Positions 16,894-27,195 of a stretch of 64,000 bases of DNA are shown here, piece by piece. The notes below the pieces were generated by a model. That model was not told where the DNA came from, searched no databases, and saw only the letters and a list, made by a program, of their open reading frames with translations. The translations under genes and the position numbers were made by a program. Numbering within the stretch: position 1 is the stretch's first letter; each line of letters opens with the position of its first letter. This stretch comes from an uncultured Roseicyclus sp. (GTDB lineage Bacteria; Pseudomonadota; Alphaproteobacteria; Rhodobacterales; Rhodobacteraceae): assembly GCA_937139335.1 (NCBI GenBank), contig CAKZPN010000046.1, forward strand, positions 1 to 64,000. The letters are read 5' to 3'.

Positions 16894-18174
16894 TCAGGGC
16901 CGGGTCGTGCCCTGCCCCGTTACGAGATACTTGAACGAGGTCAGCTGCTCCGCGCCCACCGGGCCGCGCGCGTGCATCTTGCCGGTGGCGATGCCGATCT
17001 CCGCACCCATCCCGAACTCGCCGCCATCGGCGAACTGGGTCGAGGCGTTGCGCATCAGGATCGCAGAATCGAGCCGCTGGAAGAACCGTGCCGCGGCGGC
17101 ATCGTCCTCGGTCAGGATGCTTTCGGTGTGGCTGGAACCGTAGTGCCGGATATGCGCGATGGCGTCGTCGATATCATCGACCACGCGCGCGGCGATGATC
17201 ATGTCGAGGTATTCGCGGCCCCAGTCGTCCTCGCCGGCCGGAACCACGCCCGCGATCTTCTGCAGTTCCGCGTCGCCGCGCACCTCGACGCCCGCGTCGA
17301 TCAGCGCGCGGATCACGCCCTGCCCGATCGTGTCGACCACGTCGCGGTGGATCAGCAGGCATTCGGCCGCGCCGCAGATGCCGGTACGCCGGGTTTTCGC
17401 GTTCACCACCACCTCGAGCGCCATCTGCGCATCGGCGGCCGCGTCGATGTAGATGTGGCAGATGCCCTCGAGATGGGCGAAGACCGGCACCCGCGCCTCC
17501 TTCTGCACCAGGCCCACCAGCCCCTTGCCGCCGCGCGGCACGATCACGTCGACGAACTCGGTCATCCCCAGCAATTCGCGCACCGCGGCGCGGTCGCGCG
17601 TCGGCACCAGCTGGATCGCATCTTCGGGAAGGTCTGCGGCCCGCAGCCCCGCACGCAGACAATCGACCAGCACGCCGGAGGAATGAAAGCTCTCCGACCC
17701 GCCGCGCAGGATCACCGCGTTGCCCGATTTCAGGCAGAGCGCGCCGGCGTCCGCCGTCACGTTGGGCCGGCTTTCGTAGATCACGCCCACGACGCCCAGC
17801 GGTGTGCGCACGCGCTGGATGTGGAGGCCATTGGGCCGGTCCCATTCCGCGATCACCGCGCCGACCGGGTCGTCCTGCGCCGCCACCGCGCGAATGCCCT
17901 CGACGATTCCCTTGATGCGCGTCTCGTCCAGCTTCAGCCGGTCGAGCATCGCGTCGGACAGCCCCTTGTCGCGGCCGAAATCCATGTCGCGCGCATTGGC
18001 CTCCAGGATCTCGGGTGCCCGCGCCTCCACGGCCTCCGCCGCGGCCTCAAGCGCCCGGCGCTTGGCCTGGGGTGCCGCGAAAGCCAGCTCCGCCGCCGCG
18101 TCCTTCGCCCGCCGCCCGATGCCCGCCATCAGCGCGGGAATATCCTGCGTCTCGTCGGGGGTCAGGTCGTTCAT
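16894..18174 (-). CDS. proA: Gamma-glutamyl phosphate reductase
   Basis: The 426-aa second enzyme of proline synthesis reduces glutamyl 5-phosphate to glutamate semialdehyde with NADPH. Features include the start [82 protein letters not shown], and the catalytic-Cys region [17 protein letters not shown]. The C-terminus has [23 protein letters not shown] and [30 protein letters not shown]. It lies downstream of proB, separated only by a small monooxygenase-like gene, so obgE-proB-X-proA looks like one transcription unit. Confidence 0.96.
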   Translation of the reverse strand: MNDLTPDETQDIPALMAGIGRRAKDAAAELAFAAPQAKRRALEAAAEAVEARAPEILEANARDMDFGRDKGLSDAMLDRLKLDETRIKGIVEGIRAVAAQDDPVGAVIAEWDRPNGLHIQRVRTPLGVVGVIYESRPNVTADAGALCLKSGNAVILRGGSESFHSSGVLVDCLRAGLRAADLPEDAIQLVPTRDRAAVRELLGMTEFVDVIVPRGGKGLVGLVQKEARVPVFAHLEGICHIYIDAAADAQMALEVVVNAKTRRTGICGAAECLLIHRDVVDTIGQGVIRALIDAGVEVRGDAELQKIAGVVPAGEDDWGREYLDMIIAARVVDDIDDAIAHIRHYGSSHTESILTEDDAAAARFFQRLDSAILMRNASTQFADGGEFGMGAEIGIATGKMHARGPVGAEQLTSFKYLVTGQGTTRP

Positions 18175-18236
18175 GGCGGGCCTCGTCGGTGGTGCGGCGG
18201 TCAGGATAGGATGTTTTTCGGAAAGATGAAGGGGCC

Positions 18237-18766
18237 TCAGCCTGGTGCCTCTGCTCGGTCGGTCAGCGTGTAGTCGCGGGTGACGGAAAAGAGGCGGACG
18301 GTCGCGGACCCGGCGGCCTGCGCACAGGCTGCCCGCGCTTCGGCGGCATCGCTGGTCGCGCAGAGCGTCACGAACTGCCCGGCACGGTTCACGCTTTCAT
18401 AGGCGCGCGCGCCCTCCAGTGCGACGGGTGCGTCGCCATAGGCCGCCAACAGGAACCGGCCCTGCCCCGTCGCGGTCTCGGGCGACACCTCCGCTCCCAC
18501 GCGAATCCGGTAATCGTCGAAATGCACCCGCCGCCCCGCCGCCTGGCTGATCCTGTGCTCCGGGTCCGCGCGCCAGCCCTCCAGCGCAGCGGCATCGGCC
18601 CAGAGCTGGTGCGACAGCAGCGCATCGGGGTCGTCCAAAGGGCGGTAGCGGTCGAGAAACAGCATGCCCTCGTGCTTCGCCAGCGCAGGTTTCAGCCGCG
18701 CGACATGCTCGAAGTAATGAACCATGTGCCCCGGTTTCGGCTGCACGTCGAAGAACAGGCCCAGCA

Positions 18767-18767
<1 letters not shown>
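18237..18767 (-). CDS. Antibiotic biosynthesis monooxygenase-domain protein
   Basis: The 176-aa product starts at [15 protein letters not shown] and its ATG overlaps the proB stop (TGATG). Its first half has the dimeric alpha-beta barrel pattern of ABM-domain proteins: [60 protein letters not shown]. The second half repeats a similar but weaker pattern. Function is unknown; such proteins bind or oxidise small compounds. Its place between proB and proA, with translational coupling, suggests co-expression rather than a direct role in proline synthesis. Confidence 0.7.
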
Positions 18768-21009
<2,242 letters not shown>

Positions 21010-21034
21010 CTGTCCCGCCGTCAGCCATACGCGC

Positions 21035-21574
21035 TCAGGCGAGCCGTTTCAAATAGGTCCATGTCGCCACCTTGGCGTTGCGCGCCACCGAAAAGCTCTC
21101 GGCGTCGCCCAGGTAGTCGAAGCCCGCATTGGTCAGCACGCGCGCCGAGCCGGGGTTGTCCTGGAACACGCTGGCAAAGATCGTCTTGTTGGCCAAGGGG
21201 TTGGCCGCGACCAGCGCGCGCACCGCTTCCGAGGCGAACCCGGTGTTCCACATCGCGGGCGCGACCCAGTAGCCGATCTCGGACTGGTCGCGGTCCATCT
21301 GGCGCAGCGTGATGACGCCCATCAGCTCCGCGCCGCCCATCTCGGTCGCGTCCATGGCCCAGACCACCTCGGCCCGGCCGGCGACGAGCGTGCGCGCGAT
21401 GAAGCCCTCGGCCGCGCCCGGCGGATAGGGATGCGGGATGGTGCTGGTCATCTCGGCCACGCGCCGGTCGCCGGCATACATGGCGAGCAGCCCGGCATCC
21501 GAAACCCGGAGCGGGCGCAGCAGCATCCGCGGCGCCTCGATCACGGCCTGTGCCACGATGGTATCCTGTTTCAT
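21035..21574 (-). CDS. GNAT-family N-acetyltransferase (RimJ/RimL type)
   Basis: The 179-aa acetyltransferase starts at MKQDTIVAQAV; the upstream in-frame extension is not convincing. It shows the RimJ/RimL-like start RMLLRPLRVSDAGLLAMYAGD, EIGYWVAPAMWNTGFASEAVRALVA (acetyl-CoA loop of the GFASEA type) and VFQDNPGSARVLTNAGFDYLGD, the motif preceding the C-terminal strand. The likely substrate is an N-terminal amine of a protein or small molecule; this cannot be refined. It lies between rpmA and obgE, an insertion common in Rhodobacteraceae. Confidence 0.88.
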   Translation of the reverse strand: MKQDTIVAQAVIEAPRMLLRPLRVSDAGLLAMYAGDRRVAEMTSTIPHPYPPGAAEGFIARTLVAGRAEVVWAMDATEMGGAELMGVITLRQMDRDQSEIGYWVAPAMWNTGFASEAVRALVAANPLANKTIFASVFQDNPGSARVLTNAGFDYLGDAESFSVARNAKVATWTYLKRLA

Positions 21575-21661
21575 GTGACGGCTCCTCCTCCGAACCGCGT
21601 CGTCTCCTGCCCTGTCCCCGAGGTGGGTTGCGCGGGCATCCGGCACAAGACGATGACGAAA

Positions 21662-21695
21662 ACGCGAAGGGGCCGGCTGATCCGCCGGCCCCTTC
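21662..21695 (-). terminator. Terminator after rpmA
   Basis: A perfect 12-bp stem GAAGGGGCCGGC/GCCGGCCCCTTC (21666-21677 with 21684-21695) with a 6-nt loop lies just past the rpmA stop. On the minus strand it is followed by GCGTTTTCG. Confidence 0.75.
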
Positions 21696-21724
21696 GAATG
21701 TGTGATCCGATGCGGGATGCGGCG

Positions 21725-21994
21725 TTACTCGGCGGCCTCGGCTGCCGGCATGACCGATACGAAGGTGCGTCCCTTGAAGCCCTTGGCGTAGGTCACGCGG
21801 CCTTCGACGACGGCAAAGATCGTGTGATCCTTGCCGATGCCGACGCCGGCACCGGGGTGCCAGGTTGTGCCGCGCTGGCGCACGATGATGTTGCCGGGAA
21901 TGACTTCCTGGCCACCGAACTTCTTCACGCCGAGGCGGCGACCAGCGGAGTCGCGACCGTTGCGGGAGCTACCACCTGCTTTTTTATGTGCCAT
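21725..21994 (-). CDS. rpmA: 50S ribosomal protein L27
   Basis: The 89-aa L27 has the conserved N-terminus [28 protein letters not shown], whose tail reaches the peptidyl-transferase centre, followed by [28 protein letters not shown]. No N-terminal propeptide of the Firmicutes type is present. It lies 12 nt downstream of rplU, the standard arrangement. A strong hairpin terminator follows. Confidence 0.98.
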   Translation of the reverse strand: MAHKKAGGSSRNGRDSAGRRLGVKKFGGQEVIPGNIIVRQRGTTWHPGAGVGIGKDHTIFAVVEGRVTYAKGFKGRTFVSVMPAAEAAE

Positions 21995-22006
21995 GTGTCT
22001 CTCTCC

Positions 22007-22693
22007 TTAGCCTTGAGCCAGCGTCTTGGCCTGTTCGACCCAGCCTTCACGCTCGATCCGGCCCTTGAAGGACAGTTTTTCGTCCATTGCGGCGATGTCG
22101 TCTTCGTTCCACGCGGCGATCTGCGCGAAGGTCGTCACGCCGGCCTCGTGCAGCTTCTTCTCCAGCGCCGGGCCGACGCCCGACAGCTGCTTGAGGTCAT
22201 CGCCACCGGCGGCGGCGGCTTTCTCGACCTTCGGCTTGGCTTCTGCCTTGGGCGTCGCCTCTGCCTTCGGCTTGGCTTCCGCTTTCGGCTTGGCGGCGGC
22301 CTTCGGAGCCGGGGCGGCTTCGGCGTCGCGCGGCGCGGAGCCAGCGCCGAGGGCTGCCATCACGCCGGTCTTGTCCGCGCCATCGGCGAGAATGTCGGTG
22401 ATGCGCACCAGCGTCAGCTTCTGGCGGTGACCCTTCTTGCGCTGCGACGAGTGCTTGCGGCGGCGCTTGACGTAGTGGATCAGCTTTTCGCCCTTGATCT
22501 GGTCGATCACGGTGGCCTGGACCGCCGCGCCGGTGATCATCGGGCTGCCCACCGTCGGGGTATCCCCGCCGAGCATCAGGATGTCGTTGAACTGGACGGT
22601 GTCACCCGCCGCTGCAGCCAGCTTTTCCACGCGCAGGACATCGCCTGACTGAACGCGGTACTGCTTCCCGCCTGTCTTGAGGACTGCGAACAT
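22007..22693 (-). CDS. rplU: 50S ribosomal protein L21 with C-terminal helix-hairpin-helix extension
   Basis: The first 104 residues or so are ordinary L21 (MFAVLKTGGKQYRVQ, VIDQIKGEKLIHYVKRRRKHSSQRKKGHRQ, TLVRITDI). The protein then runs to 228 aa: an Ala/Pro/Lys linker with repeated PKAEAKPKAE units (about residues 125-160) and a terminal domain, DDLKQLSGVGPALEKKLHEAGVTTFAQIA, that resembles helix-hairpin-helix domains. Typical L21 is near 103 aa. Similar extensions occur in other alphaproteobacteria; their role is unknown to me. The ATG at 22691-22693 follows an A/T-rich stretch. Confidence 0.93.
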   Translation of the reverse strand: MFAVLKTGGKQYRVQSGDVLRVEKLAAAAGDTVQFNDILMLGGDTPTVGSPMITGAAVQATVIDQIKGEKLIHYVKRRRKHSSQRKKGHRQKLTLVRITDILADGADKTGVMAALGAGSAPRDAEAAPAPKAAAKPKAEAKPKAEATPKAEAKPKVEKAAAAGGDDLKQLSGVGPALEKKLHEAGVTTFAQIAAWNEDDIAAMDEKLSFKGRIEREGWVEQAKTLAQG

Positions 22694-22803
22694 CGCAATC
22701 GGTTCCTTTTTGTTCCCGCGCCCTGTGGCCCCTGCGCTGCAGATGTTCTCGGGGATCTGTCCCCGCCTCGGGCTGCGCGCCCCCGGATCGGGGCGGTTGG
22801 TCA

Positions 22804-22836
22804 AGAAAAACCCAAAGCCGCCCCGATGAGGGCGGC
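22804..22836 (-). terminator. Terminator after the DUF2059 gene
   Basis: GCCGCCC/GGGCGGC (22817-22823 with 22830-22836), 6-nt loop, followed on the minus strand by TTTGGGTTTTT. It separates the DUF2059 gene from the rplU promoter region. Confidence 0.8.
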
Positions 22837-22909
22837 GATGGAGGCCTGCGTTTGCCTCAACGCCGCCCGCCTGTCAAGCGTGGACCGGGCCGAAATCGCG
22901 CAGGTTCGC

Positions 22910-23794
22910 TCAGGTTTCCTCGCCCGAGATGAAATGCGCCGCCGCCACGCCAAGGTCGTAGCTGATCGCGTCGAACATCTCGGCGAAGGCGCGGAACAGC
23001 ACCGTGTTCAGCACCTGCCCGGCCTCGGTCGCGGTAAGGTCGATGTAGGCCCGCATCTCCTCGTCGCTCAGATCCTCGTAGGCGAGCGTCTGATAGGCGT
23101 AGAGCCATTCCGTCGTCTCGGTCCTGATCTCGGCTTCCTGCGCCCAGACCTCGGCCAGCATCAGCTGTTCCGGGATCTCGGCGGCAAAGGCGCCGCCGTC
23201 CGACAGCCCGCGATAGAAGGCGAAGTTGGAATTCAGCGCGCCCGAGACATTGTGTTCGACCAGGTCGTTCACGGCGATGAACTCGGTCAGCAGCCCGATG
23301 CGCGGGTGGTCCTGTTCGGCGCGTTGACGCGCCAGTTCCTCGGCCCCCTCCTCGATCCCCGGCTCCATCAGCGATTGCCGCGCCGCCAGTTCGCCCGCCG
23401 CGACGCGCGCGCCAAGCTCGGTGTCGTAGAAGGCCTGCAACTCGGCCACGATCTCGGGGGTCAGCATCTCCAGCGGCAGCGCCGCCTCAAAATCGGCCAC
23501 TATGCGGTCGGTGGCGTAGATGTTGGACACCACCGCAGCCCAGGCGCTGCCGCCCCGGCCGGGGAACATGTCGGCCTCGACATCGGGCGCGGCATCCGTG
23601 CCTTCGGCCGCCATCACCTCGAGCACGGCGTAAAAGCCCATGTCTTCCAGCAACGTGCGGATCTCGGGCGCGGTTTCGGCCAGTCGCGTCTCCGGCGCGA
23701 TCAGCTGCGCATCGTTGGAGGTCTGAGCCAGCGCCGGGGTGGCAAGGACAGGCCAAAGCGCCAGCGGCGCGGCGAGGATGAGGGGGAATCGCAT
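22910..23794 (-). CDS. DUF2059-type secreted protein
   Basis: The 294-aa product starts at MRFPLILAAPLALWPVLATPALAQ, a clear signal peptide with an Ala-x-Ala-type site, so it is periplasmic. The mature part is acidic and helical; the C-terminal half, with YEDLSDEEMRAYIDLTATEAGQVLN then the FDAISYDLG segment, resembles DUF2059 proteins. The frame extends further upstream but there it is not protein-like. It is a single gene between tRNA-Ser and the ribosomal genes, with its own terminator. Function unknown. Confidence 0.75.
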   Translation of the reverse strand: MRFPLILAAPLALWPVLATPALAQTSNDAQLIAPETRLAETAPEIRTLLEDMGFYAVLEVMAAEGTDAAPDVEADMFPGRGGSAWAAVVSNIYATDRIVADFEAALPLEMLTPEIVAELQAFYDTELGARVAAGELAARQSLMEPGIEEGAEELARQRAEQDHPRIGLLTEFIAVNDLVEHNVSGALNSNFAFYRGLSDGGAFAAEIPEQLMLAEVWAQEAEIRTETTEWLYAYQTLAYEDLSDEEMRAYIDLTATEAGQVLNTVLFRAFAEMFDAISYDLGVAAAHFISGEET

Positions 23795-24013
23795 CTGGGC
23801 TCCGATCTCAAGGACGGTATTGCCACCTACATGGCGCGGTCCGCGCGCGATTTCCACCGCCACCCCGGTCCTCTTGCGCAATCGTGAGCGAAGCCCCGCC
23901 CATCGCCCGCCCGGCGCGCGCCTGCCACCCGTCCCGCGCCAATCTCGCAATGCCCCCTTGCGCGCCCGGCCCATGCTCGGTACATGCGCGCCCACTGACC
24001 CCCACCCAAGCGC

Positions 24014-24103
24014 GGAGAGGTGCCGGAGTGGTCGAACGGGGCGGTCTCGAAAACCGTTGAGCCTGAGAGGGTTCCCAGGGTTCGAATCCCTGTCTCTCCG
24101 CCA
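24014..24103 (+). tRNA. tRNA-Ser (anticodon CGA)
   Basis: This is a 90-nt class II tRNA. The acceptor arm GGAGAGG pairs with TCTCTCC, the anticodon arm is GCGGT-CTCGAAA-ACCGT with CGA in the loop, there is a long variable arm, the T arm is CAGGG-TTCGAAT-CCCTG, and CCA is encoded at 24101-24103. The last 8 bases of the gene and 7 beyond are duplicated at 58556-58570, marking it as the insertion target of the island. Confidence 0.97.
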
Positions 24104-24110
24104 CTTGCCC
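24096..24110. repeat. Left attachment repeat (attL) at tRNA-Ser 3' end
   Basis: The 15-bp sequence CTCCGCCACTTGCCC recurs in the same orientation at 58556-58570, 34.5 kb away. One copy covers the tRNA 3' end including CCA, the usual pattern for tRNA-targeted integrating elements. Confidence 0.8.
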
Positions 24111-24129
24111 TCGCGAAAGCCTTCTCCCG

Positions 24130-24150
24130 ATCCGGCTGCGGCCGGATTTT
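24130..24150 (+). terminator. Terminator downstream of tRNA-Ser
   Basis: ATCCGGC/GCCGGAT (24130-24136 with 24141-24147), 4-nt loop, followed by TTT. It ends the tRNA transcript. The rest of 24151-24392 holds no visible gene. Confidence 0.75.
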
Positions 24151-24392
24151 CTCGTTGTTTTTGAGGGTTATGCGGGAGGGGCTGTTAACCGGCCCACGCC
24201 CCGAAAGGCGCACAGGCGTTCTCTCCGGGCCGATATTCTCCGGACCTGTTAACCGCTGCGCTTCCGGTGAACAGCTCTCAAACCATTGATCCTCAGAGGA
24301 ATAATCGGTACCGAGCGATGATCGCTGTTCGAATTGGCGCTTGGCATGAGGACGCCACTGTCCTCGAACTGAGCACGCGCGAGGGGCGCGCC

Positions 24393-25250
24393 CTACTGCA
24401 GAGTGCGCCCTTCGTGGTGCCGCACTTCGTCCTCAATCTGATTCACGAAGTCTTCGATCTGCTCCTCGTCAAACACCTTGTTGTCGAACGGCACCTGACG
24501 AAGGATCTCGACGGCATTCCGGTACGCTGGCACCAATGAGGTGTTCTGTGGACGCCCAACTATGAAATGAACCTGAACATCCTCGGTTGTGCCAATCTTT
24601 ACGGCTGAAAGGTGCCCCAGCCAGCGGCGTGCCTTATCCTTGATATTGTCTGCGTCAGACAGGTCGAATGAAAGTGGCTCGTAGACGTGCCAGCGCCCGT
24701 TTTTCCACGCATGACGAAACTCGACAGCGTCCGTATTCCCTTGGATTCGCTTGGGCTCCAGCTCAACGTTTATGCCATGTTCCTTGAGCTTCGCTTCGAC
24801 GGGACGCCATACGTCGTCATCACTCCGTCGGCGCTCAGACGGTCGGTCATACCTCGAGACAAAGCGCAGATAGAGCTGATCGAAGGTTTTCTGAGGGTCC
24901 GCAGTCAGACCGGCGCCAACTGGTGACCACTGCAACGAGCTGTCGTCGAGCGGTAGCGCGACCCGCGCATAGTCACCAGCGGTCCTGTCACCTTTGAAAA
25001 GGCCCTCACTTTTCAGACTACGCTGAACGCTCTTCATCCCGCGATCGATGGCCTCGATCGCGCGCTTGTAGGATTCACTGTCCAGATCCGGGAAAACATT
25101 CTTTATACGGCCGAATGTCTTGCGGGATTTCGTCAGGATAAGTGGACGGCCGGGGACGACCATGACCAAGCCGACATTTACGAACTCGCCCGTCAGGACA
25201 TCGTGAATGTAGCGCAGAACGACGTAGCTATACGGCTCCTTCGCGGTCAT
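24393..25250 (-). CDS. DUF3037 domain protein, last gene of the hsd operon
   Basis: The 285-aa product starts at MTAKEPYSYVVLRYIHDVLTGEFVNVGLVMV; this opening is characteristic of DUF3037. Basic residues follow (LTKSRKTFGRIKNVFPDLD), then an uncharged region and an acidic C-terminal helix (EEQIEDFVNQIEDEV). There is no signal peptide or membrane span. Its ATG overlaps the HipA-like gene stop by 4 bp, so the two are coupled. In my recollection DUF3037 proteins usually pair with HipA-like kinases, suggesting a partner or regulator role. The function is not known to me. Confidence 0.8.
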   Translation of the reverse strand: MTAKEPYSYVVLRYIHDVLTGEFVNVGLVMVVPGRPLILTKSRKTFGRIKNVFPDLDSESYKRAIEAIDRGMKSVQRSLKSEGLFKGDRTAGDYARVALPLDDSSLQWSPVGAGLTADPQKTFDQLYLRFVSRYDRPSERRRSDDDVWRPVEAKLKEHGINVELEPKRIQGNTDAVEFRHAWKNGRWHVYEPLSFDLSDADNIKDKARRWLGHLSAVKIGTTEDVQVHFIVGRPQNTSLVPAYRNAVEILRQVPFDNKVFDEEQIEDFVNQIEDEVRHHEGRTLQ

Positions 25251-26035
25251 GCCAGTATCCTTCCAAGTTCCCCGATGCATGCATCGATGTTGTCCCGAGC
25301 CTCGGCGATCAACTTCAGCGCAGCGTCTATGTCGGCGCGGGCTGCTGCCCACTCCGGGGGGATTGCTCCTTCATACTCCTGCAGCCGCCCATCCGACAAG
25401 GCGCTCCAGCGAGATTTGATCTCGCTGAAGTCGAACGGCGCGCCTTTCAGCTCATGCACGAAAATATGCCTGCCAGGGGTTTCGAAGTCCCTCATGCCGC
25501 CAAGTGCCCATGGCGCGCGCCACAACAGGATCAGTCGGTGGGCGAAGGCAAGCTCGTGGTCGATGATCCGCAGCTCGTTGCCCCTGACAAGGCAGTTCGG
25601 GTTCTCCGCCCGCCGATCAGGGTTCTGGATGATCGCGTCGAACAGCAGGATGCCAGCGGCCACTGGCCTCATCGCGTCAGAGAGGCGCTGACCGCTGCTC
25701 CATGCGGAGAAACCCGTGCTGCGCGTAGAGCCAAACGCCACAGGGCAACTGCGGCGCAGCTTGTCAGCGATCTGGGGGTCAGTCACCACGGGAAAAATCT
25801 CAGGTGGGATCTCGACGAGCCAGGGCCTTGGCACCGGAAGCCCCAGATCGGCCGCAAGACACGCGGCGATGGCCTCTCTCGCCAAGTTCACAACCGCTTG
25901 GTCACAACCTGCCGAAAGTTTGACGAAAACTTCGACCTCTTCCTCGCTATCGGTTTCGCAGGCTGAAAGAACAGGACCCGTTCGTCCGTTTACCGCTGCC
26001 CGGTCGATCCGCGTAAGGACGGTTCGATGTATCAT
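25247..26035 (-). CDS. HipA-like kinase-family protein
   Basis: The 262-aa protein keeps the HipA-type kinase core: FVKLSAGCDQAVVNLAREAIAACLAADLGLPVP near residues 37-67 (Lys for ATP binding), then FDAIIQNPDRRAENPNCLV with the catalytic N-x-D-R-x-x-N and RIIDHELAF with the metal-binding Asp. It is shorter than HipA (about 440 aa) and lacks the N-terminal domain. Its ATG overlaps the hsdS stop (TAATG). HipA relatives phosphorylate proteins; whether this one is a toxin or a regulator of the restriction system is open. Confidence 0.8.
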   Translation of the reverse strand: MIHRTVLTRIDRAAVNGRTGPVLSACETDSEEEVEVFVKLSAGCDQAVVNLAREAIAACLAADLGLPVPRPWLVEIPPEIFPVVTDPQIADKLRRSCPVAFGSTRSTGFSAWSSGQRLSDAMRPVAAGILLFDAIIQNPDRRAENPNCLVRGNELRIIDHELAFAHRLILLWRAPWALGGMRDFETPGRHIFVHELKGAPFDFSEIKSRWSALSDGRLQEYEGAIPPEWAAARADIDAALKLIAEARDNIDACIGELGRILA

Positions 26036-27195
26036 TAGGCCTTCGCCCTATCGTCGAAAATCTCGTGTAGCATGGCTGGGATCAGGGCTTCGACATTCTG
26101 CGCAGTGCTGGCGCGGATGGTGCGAGCTTCGCGGGCCTTTGCCTGAAGGCGGACAAACCATTGCTGGCTGCCGATCGGTGGCGTCGGAACGGTGATTTCC
26201 TCCAGCGCTCCTTGACCCAGAGTGCGATTCCTGTCGGCACTTCCGCGCGATGCGGACTGGACCTTGCCGAGACCCTCAGAGGTCTGGAGGTAGAACCAGA
26301 TGAAATCGGCGGTCGCGAGCCCTTGAGTGGGAACGCATGTCAGGTAGCGGTGCGAGCCAACTCGCCCATGGTCATCGGGGCCAGCCACCGCGAACGCCCC
26401 CTCCCAAGCCTTGATGTTGCTGAACACGAGGTCGTCTTGCTGAACAAGGAAGAGCTTCTGCCAGCTCAGGTCCGCTCCCAGAAGATCAGGTTTGTGGAAC
26501 GTGCCTCGGCCGAAAGACCGGACGCCGAGCTCAGGGTAGCGGGCTTCAAGATCGATTTCGACTGGCCTGCGCACCAAGGGCGCAATCTCAGCCATGGGGC
26601 GCAGGGCGGCACCTTCGATGGCACGCTGGAATGCTTTCAGCAGCAGCGCCTGCGTTTCGCGCTCGGCCGCCTCGATGGCGTTGCGGCGTTCGTCCACTAG
26701 CGCCGCGACCCCATCAAGTTGTCGGACGATGCGGTGCTGTTCGTCGAGGGGGGGCAGCGGAACTTCGATCGACGCCAGCTTCTCCACACCAAGCGTCCGG
26801 TTCCGACCAGCACCCCCGGGTGAGGCCCATAGCAATTGTTCGCGCCCTCTGTCGTGCGTGAACCACCAGAACAGGTACCTGGCATCAGCCAATTTCGGAT
26901 CGACCACGCAGGTGAGAAAACGATGGGAACCAACCTTCCCGTCTTCAGCTTGAGTGGCGACAGCGACGGCTCCTTCCCATGCAAAAACGATATTGAATAG
27001 GAGGTCGCCTGACTTCCATTCAAATAGGCGTTTTTCCCCAATTTCTGAGCCCGTTTTGGGCTTCTTGTGAAAGACGCCACGCCCAAAGGATCGAATCCCG
27101 ACTTCGGGATAAAATTGGTCGGGCGAAGTCTCGATCGGACGGCGGACCAGCGGTGCGATTTCCCTCATCGGCCGTAATGTAAGCTGCCCTTTCAC
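26035..27195 (-). CDS. hsdS: Type I restriction enzyme specificity subunit
   Basis: The 386-aa HsdS has two target-recognition domains, each beginning with the repeated phrase LRPM-x-EIAPLVRRP-x-E and SFGRG-x-FHK (near residues 7-40 and again near 195-235). Each is followed by a conserved helix (LPPLDEQHRIVRQLDGVAALVDERRNAIEAAE; TPPIGSQQWFVRLQAKA). The GTG at 27193-27195 overlaps the hsdM stop (GTGA). It is preferred over the ATG at 27168 because the upstream residues LTLRPM are part of the internal repeat. It determines the bipartite DNA sequence bound by the methylase and nuclease. Confidence 0.9.
   Translation of the reverse strand: MKGQLTLRPMREIAPLVRRPIETSPDQFYPEVGIRSFGRGVFHKKPKTGSEIGEKRLFEWKSGDLLFNIVFAWEGAVAVATQAEDGKVGSHRFLTCVVDPKLADARYLFWWFTHDRGREQLLWASPGGAGRNRTLGVEKLASIEVPLPPLDEQHRIVRQLDGVAALVDERRNAIEAAERETQALLLKAFQRAIEGAALRPMAEIAPLVRRPVEIDLEARYPELGVRSFGRGTFHKPDLLGADLSWQKLFLVQQDDLVFSNIKAWEGAFAVAGPDDHGRVGSHRYLTCVPTQGLATADFIWFYLQTSEGLGKVQSASRGSADRNRTLGQGALEEITVPTPPIGSQQWFVRLQAKAREARTIRASTAQNVEALIPAMLHEIFDDRAKA

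Noticed and set aside
15763..18273. 836-codon plus-strand open frame over the Cys/Met enzyme and proA genes
   Set aside because: It is antisense to two clearly conserved enzymes. Its residues (His, Arg, Gly, Val repeats) are the typical shadow of GC-rich codons.
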